This document shows positions 45,901 to 55,845 of a DNA stretch of 64,000 nucleotides, one piece after another (positions within the stretch are counted from its first letter, which is position 1; each line of letters opens with the position of its first letter). The notes under the pieces were generated by a model. It worked only from the letters and a program-made list of their open reading frames with translations. It was not told the origin of the DNA and made no database searches. The stretch comes from Gonium pectorale (taxonomy: Eukaryota > Chlorophyta > Chlorophyceae > Chlamydomonadales > Volvocaceae), in the NCBI GenBank assembly GCA_001584585.1, contig LSYV01000041.1:113361-177360 (forward strand), in the 5' to 3' direction. The position numbers were made by a program, and so were the translations under genes.

Positions 45901-48900
45901 TCGTCTGGTTCAGAGGGCTGCTGACGGCGGATGTCAGCACGTTACCACGCGCAAGCGTCGTGACGGGCGCAATGACCTTGACAACGTTCGAAGCTGCATC
46001 CAGAAGGCGCATCGTGCAGTCGTCGAGTAACTCCAGGCACTGGGGGCTGGAGCCGGCGGGCGGGTGGTAATGCCACAGGGCCACGCCCGCATTGTCCTTG
46101 ATCGTCAGCACGCCGTTCGGCTCCTCGAAACCCAGGGTGAAGGGGCCACGGGTGGTCGTCACGTTAACCTCAGTGGACCAGCGGTATGCGGTCTCCATGT
46201 CGAGAAACAGGATTCCGTCGTTGCGCATGGTCAGCGAGCAGTACCCGGCTGTCAGGCGGTTCAGGAACGCGCCAGAGCGAAGGACGGTGCCGCGGCAGAG
46301 TGTGGTGCCGATGAAGGGGGAGGGCAGCGGCGGAGCGGGTGAGGGCGGCCGCGGCGAGGGTGGCAGTGGGGACGGCGGTGGGGACGGAGGGGATGGCGAC
46401 GGCGGGAGCGGGGAAGGCGGATGCGGGGAAGGCGGAAGGGGCGACGGTGGTGGCAGTAAGGGTGGTGACGGCGAAGGCGGTGCTGGTGAGGGCGGGACTG
46501 GGGAAGGTGGTGATGCTGGCGAGGGCGAAGGTGGAAGCGGTGATGGCGGCTCCGGAGAAGGGGGCGACGGGGAGGGCGGCAGCGGAGACGGTGGCCGCGG
46601 CAACGGCGGCGAAGTAGTTACTTGGAACTCTGCGTTTGCGGGCCGCAACAAGCAGTGGGAATGTTGTGAAGTCAATGGACTTCAACATGGACAAACATGC
46701 ATTACGTGCAGTAGAATATGTAACGATGGGCCCACCCTCGTCCACACCGCAAGCGACGGTCCTCCTCGCAGCAATAAAGGCAGCAAACAGTGACTGCTTG
46801 ATTGGCCTGGGCCGGCATGCTCCCCGGACCCAGGTCTACTACGTACGCCATGGAATTCAAGCGAAGGCCAACTGCTGATGCAAGGGGTAGTTATCATCAA
46901 AATCTCACCGCTGCCGCATGCCAGGTCGGCCCACGACTTCTGCAGGGACTTGAGCTGCGCCTCGTACGCCACCAGGCCCTGAGACACGGCGAGACGCAGA
47001 AGATTATTGCGCCGCAGTTGCGGACATGTCGTTAGCGAGGATTGGGGCACATGCCGTACGTACGTACACGTGCACATTCGCCCGCAGCGGTCGGCGGCAC
47101 ACCTCTCCTGACTGCGGCCGCATGTGCCCATGCCGCACAAGGCGACTGCACGAGCACGCATAACGCGTATGGGATCAATTTGCATCTTGTAACACCATCG
47201 TTCTGTCTATGCCCCTCGTCACGCTAGGTAGCCCCGCACGTGCTCCCTGCCTTGACACGCTTCATGCACTGTGACGCCTGCACTCGCACACCGGCAACCT
47301 ACCAGAAGGGCTCCGGTGAGTGGCGCGTTGAATTCGATGGACACGAAGGCGCCGGGTCCGTTGTATCTGCTGTCTTCGTACGAGTCATCCCGGGCGGGTC
47401 CGCCTACCAGGGCGCCGGGCAGCGTGTTGGGATTGCGTGTGTCGGGCGGCGCGCAACCACCGACGCTGCAGCTGCTTCCGCGGTGGCGTGGGCTCTGCGG
47501 GAAGGTGATGCTGCCGTCGTACCTGCACACATGTACGGACGTGGATGCAGCGATTGTGGCAACAGGAAATGCGTGGCGTATGTACGGAGGCAGCGGTAAC
47601 TCAACATCACTACTGTTCATGGAAAGGAGCACCCCAGCGTAAAGGTCAGCAGGCGCTGCATCGCACAGCACATCTATCGCACCGCACCGCACCCGGGGAT
47701 GAGGTCGAGGCCGGTCACGAAGGCCTGGTTGTTGGGGTTCCGCCCCAGCAGGTAGTCGACCTGGCTCTTGGCCCAGCAGCGCCAGTCGCGCGCGTCCCGC
47801 TCGCTGGTGCCCTCGTGGTCGGCAGCAGCCAGCGCCAGGAGAGCCATGTTGGCTGCGGCGGGTGCGTGCGTGCGATTGGCGAAACGGGGGCACGGCATGC
47901 AACAATGGCATCAGAGGTCGCTCGAGAGTGGAAGGCGCGAGGTTTGAAAGGCTAGGCTTGCGTCCCGTTGGTTCATACGTAGCCTCAGACTGACTGAGGG
48001 GTCCATGCGCGCGGTTCCATGCGGAAGGCTATCTGCTGGGGGCACGTTGGACGACGCGTTGCGCATGGACGACCGCTGCAGGCGAGGCAGGTCGAGCCGC
48101 TGCAGGTCATGAGCGCCCCAGCCAGCGCCCGATGCAGTAAGATTGAGCCAGTAGCCGCATGCATTTGCTAGTTGCCTGCCGGCGACCCAATGCCCGCTGT
48201 GGGTCTAGAGCCGCAGCGGTTTGCAACCCTGCGTGTCCTTGCAGAGCCCTCAGGCAGCCCCCCGGCCCCTCGCTCACCGGTGAACTGGCTGACGCCCGGC
48301 CCCTCGCGCAACACGAAGCCGCCGCCGGTCACACACAGCTCGGCCGAGCGGCAGAGGTCGCACCGCGGCTTGGGCTTCCGGACCCACCTGCGTTCGTTCC
48401 GGGCATTGCATTCTTACATTGCGTGTACGAGCGACAGACAGAGCAGCAGGTACGGGCGCCGCGAGTCACAATCTGCTGCAACACACCCTGCTGTATGTGG
48501 AGCCCACGGGGCCACAATAGGCCTGCGTACGGTAGAATGACAGCTACGTTTACTGCCGTCTGTGATCGCGGAAGGCCCGAGCAAATGCGCCACCCACAAT
48601 GACCGCAGCTTCCCGATCCCGGTCATCGTGGGTGGCTCACCAGCTCGGGCTGTCCGCCATGTATGTATGGCCAGGTTTAGCTGGAGGGGTGCAATACGTG
48701 GACGGAGTCGCGCAGCACGCGCCGCAAGGTGCTTTACTCACGTCTTGAGGTAGTGCCCTGAGAGGGTGTTGCCGAAGGCAGCGGCGTCGCCGGCGCCGAG
48801 GTCCCGCAGCAGCGCCGCAGCAATAGCGTGGGCGTTGTCGGTGCCCAGGTAGCCCTCGGACAGGCGCACATGGTGCCACAGGTCGGCGGCGTCGCGGCAG

Positions 48901-51900
48901 TAAGGCTTGTCGGCGACGCCCAGCTCGGTGTCAGTCCTGCATGTGTATATATGCAGTTCATCATCAAGGAGCAACGGTGAGCCGGGTGGTAGTCATGGAT
49001 GCAAAATAAACCGGAACGAACGCGGGCGGGAGCGTGAGGGCAGATAGAGACACAGGTAGTTGTCGTGTATGAGGCGGCCGTACGTACGGCACACCGACAA
49101 GGGATATGGCATCAAGCTGCTGCCGTCTGTATGACACAATGGCCTTGACACGCATCCATGTAGCATGCGCGCCGTCCAGGAACAAGTGTACGGCAGGTAG
49201 CCCATCAGGGAACTAACATCTGCATGCGCCGATGTGGTGCGGTGCCCCGCCGGTACCGCCGGTGTATGTTTCCGAGAAGCCGTACTTACTTGCAGAGCCA
49301 CGCCAGCGCCCACGCCTGCATTCATTCAAGCACGTGCGTCAAGAACAAAGCAGATGGATGGATCAGAAGCATGCTGAGTGTATGTTTCGGTTGTTGCACA
49401 CATGCGACCGGGCTCATCACAGTTGAGGTGCGTGGGGATTCGTACGAGCGAGCGACTGCCGATAATGCGCACGATCCATAACCAACCACGGGCGGGGCAG
49501 CAGCAGCAGGGATCCATAACCAACATATCGTTCCTGCCATACCCCACCCCATGTGAAGCCGCCCACACGTACGGCATGCATGGTACGGAGAGGTACGGCA
49601 GGTACAGCACAGTGAAGGTAGGCGGCGGGCGAGCGAGGCCGAAGCGAGCCGCCGCCCATGTGCACACGCACGACCAAAACGGCTCCATCCGGGACCTGAT
49701 GACGACCCGTGTCTACAGCCGCCGCAAGTCATGCGGAGCCGCGCGCGTATGTGCCGCACCTTGTCATCAGTGTAGGTCCGGCTGAAGTAGGTCACGTTTC
49801 CCTCCGAGGGCTGCCACCTGCAAGCACGAGCGCATGCACGAGCGCACGAGCTTCACGAGCGCGCGGCGAAACCGTACATGGACTGCTGCTGGCAAGTGCG
49901 GCAAGCACGTCCACATACATACATGTGCGCAGGGTGCGCCCTATCTGAGAGCGAGGCAGGGTGGCGCACGTCGTGCTGCTGCTTGCTTTGATTTGTTTCC
50001 GCGCGTGCTCTCGCAAGAGTTGAACTCACACAGACTCCAGGTCCTTGCCCCACGCCCAGAGCTCCTTGGCCTTGTCGAGCAGCTGGTCGGAGCGGGCGGT
50101 GTCCTGAGTGGGACCCGCGCGGCGGCGCATCAGCGCGACACCCGCGAGCGCCGCGACGGTCTGCGTGTGGCGGCGGGGCACACATGCCGTACACGCACAT
50201 GTAACACATCCGGGGTTAGGGGGGGGCGAACGGAGGGACTAGGACAGGGGATGGGCGCAATATCATAAAATGCGGCCGTCCAGGTGACATTCAGAAATAA
50301 AGGTTGCTTGGGTGGAGCTACCTGGAGTACGTTAGATACACACAAGGCGCATCTATCTATATATCATCCGCTTGTCGCATATATGGTCAGCGGATTAGGA
50401 GGGTAGCAGCTGGTTAACATTGAGCGTGTCAATTAAACCAATGAGGTCAGCTGCGATGCTGCGTACGCGTCGCAGGTATGGTGTTATATCGCGCCGGTAG
50501 CCGCATGTCACCAAGCATGATCCCATCAGTGGCTGGCACACACCTGCGCCACAACGTCGGCGCCGTCGTTGCACTTCGTGGCGTTGATCAAGTACACCGG
50601 CCGGGGGGTCCGCTGGTCCTCCGGAGCACCCCAGTACGAATCTTCCACATAGTGATCACCGACCTGCGGCACACAAGCAATCGTCGTACATTGCCGTATA
50701 ATCCGATCGAGCGAGCCGCTCCGGCAATGCATGTGCGTTACGAGCGAGCAACGGGCTGCTCGCTCGGGTGGATGCATGAAGCGACGACGACGGAGGGCTA
50801 TGAACACATGGGATGGATGGACGCATATGCCCATCTATCTATCCATGTGATTGTGCGCGTGATAATAATGCGAGGCTCTTATTCCATGACAGTGCTTTAG
50901 GAGACGGGAACGCGCCGCGAATGTGCATGCCGGGACAGACAAACAAAGCTGCATCTGCCCTTCAGTGCTGCAGCGAACATGGCGCGCGAGGTCAAAAAAG
51001 ACCTGCTCGTCCCCAAAATGCGGTTGCGGCGGCGCTCGTGGCTCGTCGTAACTGCGCACCTTCGTTCGTTTGTCGCTCATTCACTCAACAGCATCACATC
51101 ATATCATTAGATAGCCCGCCGCCGGGGCCGGGGGTGTAATAAGGAAGCAAGGGGGCGTGTCCGCGTACGTGTTCCCACCTGCGCGACCAGGACCTTGGGG
51201 CCCACTCGGGTGCATTTGAGCAGGTAGTCGGCCGCCCAGTCCAGGTTCCGGAGCAGGTTGCCGTACTCGGCCTCCGGCAGGGCAGTCGGCCACTTGAGCA
51301 CCGCATGCGCGAGGAGTGACACCGAGGCGGCGGTGGCAAATGTTGACTTCAGGTGGCCTGCGGTTCGAAGATGCAAGCCATCCTTACGTCTGGCTGGGGC
51401 TGTGGGCCCGAGGACGGAGTAGTATGGAATCTAGTTGGATAGGCGAGGGACCCGCCCCTCACTGTCACATCGGACTGCATGCATGCGACGGCGGGCCACC
51501 GGCGGTGGGGTTGGCTGCCGACACGAGCGAGGTGCTGGTGGATGGCGGGAGCAAATAATAATGCGGTAAAGAATGACCCACCAATCCGTTCGCGACATTT
51601 CATTTGCAACACGGCGGCCGTCTGAGACGTGAGGCAGCCGTACACATACACGCGTACGTGCGTGCGCACGTGTACGGCGTGTGAGCGGGTGAGCCGCCCC
51701 TCGCCATGGGGGCCACCATAGCCCGCTCCATGTTCAGCTCTTCACGACCCACGCTCATCATTGGGTGAGCCCCACTACTGGATCTTTCCGCTCGTCCGTT
51801 CCCCATGCACCCATCCACGCACCCACCAACCCGCCCATCCAAACACCAACCCATCCAGCCGCCAGGCACCTACCCCCGTCCACGTGCCATCCTCCGGTCA

Positions 51901-52729
51901 GGTCATGCCCCAACAGCGCATCGCCCGTGTGACTTGCCACCCGCCAGGGGACCCGGGACCCCGCCGAGGCCGAGGAATCGCCCGAGGCTTGTGCGTCGTA
52001 GAACCTGCACGCAGGGGGGTGCAGCATCGCAGCAAGCACTAGTCAGCGGGCGACACATACATACAGTAGGCAGGCAGGAGTCCCAGCTGCTGCCGGCGTG
52101 GCCGATACCTGCCTATCTAGCCAAGTGCGTGTCTGTGCTGGGCATACGAGCTACGGTCGGCGATCAGGTGGAATGCGCTGACTGGTCATGTTTCGGCACT
52201 TGTGCGGCATACCGTCTTGACGGCAGCAGTAGGCAGGCCGTGTATGGCCGTACGTGTCCGTAGCATGCAAACCGGGTTGTAGTAGATGACGACTCGCCAC
52301 GTACGGAGCCGTAATTGCGCATTATTTGTAAGAGCACAAACAAGTACGTTTCGTTTTGGGCCGGAGTTGTAGGAAGGGCGCACGGTGACGCATGAAGTGA
52401 GCAAGACAAGTGAGCGAGTGACCGGTCCTGGCCCAAAACGTTATCCTTTGCAGCTTCAAATCACTGTCATACTTATTTGCGATGAGAAGCTAGTCAGGCT
52501 GGCTCGCCCGCCAGTTTTCGCCCGCCCCTTTCGCCCGCGGTCCTGCCTCACACCTGATGCTCAGGGACAGAACGTCCTCGTATGAAAAACCTCCTGTTGC
52601 AGAGCCAAAAGCCACGGTAATGGCTTGGAGGTGCAGCAAGCCAATGAGGGGCCAAAACGCGGCCACCAGCCGGCGGGACCCGCGCGGCCCTCGGTCGCCA
52701 GAGGGCCCACGACACTTTGTTAACGGCAT
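42901..52729 (-). CDS. GH9 (cellulase-like) / Pro-Ser linker / bulb-lectin-like chimaeric secreted protein
   Basis: Seventeen exons (5' to 3'): 52729-52554, 52004-51874, 51357-51179, 50663-50544, 50160-50030, 49817-49760, 49315-49290, 48936-48742, 48387-48278, 47852-47683, 47494-47303, 46978-46909, 46629-45676, 45494-44673, 44344-43925, 43585-43449, 43062-42901; 1350 residues, all phases closing. A basic N-terminus plus hydrophobic helix targets secretion. Residues 47-512 follow GH9 order: [100 protein letters not shown]. Then come a Pro-Ser linker of about 107 residues, two modules with bulb-lectin-like strands ([44 protein letters not shown]), shorter linkers and a Cys-rich tail of CxxC pairs. 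The GH9 catalytic residues look lost (Val100/Gly103/Phe482). The exon 10/11 join has an alternative (donor at 47692, acceptor two bases later). Confidence 0.85.
43371..43440. repeat. Dispersed repeat copy 3, within an intron of the GH9-lectin gene
   Basis: AACCAGAAACGGGGAAGGCA and the following CCTCTACGGACATAC are identical to copy 2 at 31.1 kb. The copy then diverges just before the donor side of exon 16 (43449), so the 3' half is missing. Confidence 0.6.
45170..45351 (-). repeat. 182-bp coding repeat identical to 46176-46357
   Basis: Compared by eye, these 182 bases in exon 14 equal the corresponding stretch of exon 13, synonymous sites included, while the sequence on either side has diverged. 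It encodes the end of the Pro-Ser linker and the first strands of a lectin-like module ([11 protein letters not shown] onward). Confidence 0.8.
46176..46357 (-). repeat. 182-bp coding repeat identical to 45170-45351
   Basis: Partner of the tract in exon 14; same length and sequence by eye. It lies at the linker/module border of exon 13. Confidence 0.8.
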
Positions 52730-53650
52730 TGGTGAGCCTGCAGATGTGTTTAAACTGTATTGTATTACTGCGTAATAAGCCCTGCCGGGATGCGGCAGGA
52801 GTAAGTCAGCAAAGCTGGCCGGCGTTGTAGGTTCCTCACTCTTCGCCGCGGCTCCAAGCGCAAGTTGAACCCCTTTGAATATGCGGTCACGCTAATCCTT
52901 TAATGTAATGAGACGGTCCCGCGCCAGCAGCGTGATGGCAGCGCTAGTAAATTCACGGCTGCTGCTCGCTCTGCTGGTGCTGCCTTGCTTGACCCTCCCG
53001 AATAATGGGCGGGTGGGTTGCGCCAATATGTAAACTATGTGTATGATATAAACGTGCCGAGCGCCAGCCGTCCTTACGAAACGGTACTGCGGCCATGACT
53101 GCAACTCTCATCATTCCTCACGTAATGGTGTGTCCTCGATCGCTCTCATTGATGACACATGAAACATTGCACCCAGGAGTAGTGTTTGTGCTGATTTGAA
53201 GCCTCGTCTGAGTTGTATGTGACCCAGCACCAGCAGCAGGGCGACATTAATGCCTCTCCTGCCTGGGCACGGCAGCGCAGCTCGACGGAGGAAACCTCAG
53301 CGCACATTATCTTATCGATATCCTTAATTCTATTCTGCTGTCTCTTCCAGAACACTCAACTTCTGTCCAGCCTTGCTTTCTTTGCCATGCTTTGCCCGTG
53401 TGTTTTAGCTCGTGCATAAACATATCGATGACGGTAAGTCAACCACCCCGCAAGCAGCTGAAGCACTGCTGGCTCGCTTGCGCCAAGCAAACCTACGCCG
53501 CATACCGGTATCGCCGCATCACGCACGTCGCATCAAATTTAAACACGGTTGGTTTCACGTAGTTGATTACCGATACAGCTTGCGTGACGCGCGATCGATC
53601 GATACCTGCGCCCCGCAAGGATCGATATATACCTGCTGCGCCAATCAACC

Positions 53651-53926
53651 GTGCAGCAACGGCGGCGTGCATTTCTGTGTGCAGTTTATCGCATTAATAA
53701 ACTGCTGCAGGGCCAGCCCCTCTCCCTGCTGCCATCACTGCTGTTCGGGAGAGGGGTTGAGGGGGGGAGGGTGTCCCATGCATCCCCCTTCCCCGGGCCC
53801 GCACTCGAGGGAGCGCCCGCGACGCCGGGCGACTCGCTGCCGGAGGCCGAGCTGGCGCTGACCGGGCTGCCGCTGTGCTGCGGCTCGCTGCCGTTGGCCA
53901 AGCTGGCTCTGATGCTAGGAGCCTAG
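53651..53926 (+). CDS. Possible small exon or gene, unidentified
   Basis: An open segment ends in LALTGLPLCCGSLPLAKLAL then MLGA and a stop. The last 35 codons show strong C/G third-position bias like real exons here. The first half has ordinary composition and the Met start is arbitrary. There is no recognisable domain. It could be a pseudogene end or chance. Confidence 0.2.
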   Translation: MQQRRRAFLCAVYRINKLLQGQPLSLLPSLLFGRGVEGGRVSHASPFPGPALEGAPATPGDSLPEAELALTGLPLCCGSLPLAKLALMLGA

Positions 53927-54354
53927 CACTGAGGGCCGTTGCCTGTTAGTCAGGTACCGTTGGGTTAGGCCCCGTCGGCTCGACTTCCGTGAACCGTTTC
54001 TGTGCGGCGCTTGAGTCGCCGACACATGTCATTGCAGAATTTTCCTGTCGTTATTGTACGGGAGGCCCCGACCGAGCTAAAAGTGACACGGTGCGGGTTC
54101 CCTGGAGCCGTGGCAAGTGAACCGGTTGGCCGATGGATCAAGCCAGCGGCGGTGCGAGACGAATTATCTGCGTCTCGCACCCTGTTGCGCATACGTGTCG
54201 TCTGAGGAGCATACAGACCGCTGATCCACGCTACGAGAGCGCGTGAACAAACTACCGGTGCCGTGTAAGCCGTCTCTGAGGAGAACAACCGTGCCCAGGT
54301 CGCCCTAGGAGGGAGCAACGCAGCTCGCCTCCCGAAGGCGCGTGCTTTCCGCAG

Positions 54355-54500
54355 ATTGCCAGTTAGCAAAAAGGAAACACTGCAATGGGGAGCCACACTT
54401 CTACGGACATACGCGCCCGAAGGCGCGACGTTTCCAGCAGCAGGGCGGGCGAGCGGTACAGAAAAAGGCAAGCGAGCGAGGCAAACGAGCAGACGCACCC
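54355..54500. repeat. Dispersed repeat copy 4
   Basis: Blocks shared with copy 2 in the same order: CTTCTACGGACATACGCGCC, AAGGCGCGACGTTTCCAGCA, GGCGGGCGAGCG and AAACGAGCAGACGCACCC. It extends the family consensus past 100 bp. Confidence 0.55.
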
Positions 54501-54699
54501 AAACCCCGGTCCTGGACGGGACAGCTTACCAGGGCATCGTTGATACTACGTTTCCAACCGCCACACCGCCCATGCATGACGGACGTGCGTGTCGACTGAC
54601 CAAAGTGGGTGCGTCAACGCACGCCTGAAGTGCCTGAACCTTGAGTGGGCGCCACGCAACGCCGCCCGTCCGCGCGTACGTGAGCCCAACAAATGGCCA

Positions 54700-54704
54700 T
54701 TACA
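54700..54704 (-). terminator. Candidate poly(A) signal TGTAA of the GT61-like gene
   Basis: TTACA on the plus strand is TGTAA on the minus strand, about 1.1 kb beyond the stop codon. Confidence 0.3.
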
Positions 54705-55845
54705 AGCATACCGCCCCCCCCCGCCACCGGCAGTTACTGTTGTAGCCACATCCACTGAGGTCGCACCCGCACATCCTCTCATTCCGCGAGCAAGCCCCCA
54801 TGTACCGTACACGTCATTTCAAATTGTGCGTGACACCGTCCAACTCGCGCAAATAAAGTGCGCGCCTGCCGCCTGCTTGTCCAGGGACGCGCCATTGCTT
54901 TCTGGCCTCCTGCGTGCCAGGAAGACGATTTGCAAGCCCCAAGCCATCCATCTTCATTTCGGCCTGTTCCAACCCCGGCGCGGATCGGACCCTGGGCCGG
55001 CCTGGGCCGTAGAGCTGTGCCCCCGGACCATGGATGTATGCGGGGCTGTTCGCCGCTGCGCTGCCACCTCCGTCACAGGCACCTGAATCGTATGCGTCGT
55101 TCCATTTTAACACACGCACCTGAATCACGGGATTCAGGCCCCTGCATGCCCGTCCTCTGATGATACCGGCACCGTAGACCCGGGCCAACCACCACCGGTC
55201 CACGCATACACGGCCCAACCATACACGGCCAACTGCCCGGTGAATGGATTGCCCACTGCCGCAGCGCTTGTGTATGTGGCGGCGCCTGCAAGGTGCCTCG
55301 CAGCAGACAGAGCACTGGGTGGCGGAACACGCCGGACGCCTTTCTCTGCAGGTTTCTCTTTTTTGACGCCACGGACGGGCGGAGCCGCCGTTGCGCCCGC
55401 CACCTCCCATGAGCGCCGAACCAGCCGCACAGTGAGGCGGGCGCCCAGCAGCGTCATCGCACCGCGGAGTCGCCCGTTCCCTCCAGGACGCCCTCCGGTG
55501 CCGCTGTTTGGGGCAGCATGCCCGTTGCACGCATCCCTGGAGCTAGCTCCGCGGGCTGGCACTGCGGCCCCAAGCCCGCCGGCTGCGCCGAGCGGCAGCG
55601 GACGCCAGACTCGACGCACACATCCTGTCTCGCTGCCATCGCAAACATACGGGGTTTGTCCTTCTAGCCGCGGTCGCAGTCGATAGTGCGCTCCTGGTGA
55701 AAGGCCGCGGCGGGCAGCCGGCCTGCCGCCGGCAGTCGCCTCCCGCATGTCGGGCACATGGCCAGTAAGCTGCACCATCTCTTGCAGCACGACAAGCTGT
55801 TACCAAACATAACCAACATGAACCGCGGTGACCATCCATTCGTCC

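Larger units (their letters stand above)
52730..55845. other. Intergenic region between GH9-lectin and GT61-like genes
   Basis: The left part is the promoter region of the GH9-lectin gene, AT-richer with several short open frames. A GC-rich open segment lies at 53.7-53.9 kb. A dispersed-repeat copy is at 54.4 kb. The right part (about 54.7-55.8 kb) is GC-rich and probably the 3' UTR of the GT61-like gene. Confidence 0.45.

Noticed and set aside
55134..55790. Minus-strand open frame of 218 codons just after the GT61-like stop
   Set aside because: Low-complexity Ala/Gly/Arg sequence with an equally open opposite strand, as expected of a GC-rich 3' UTR.
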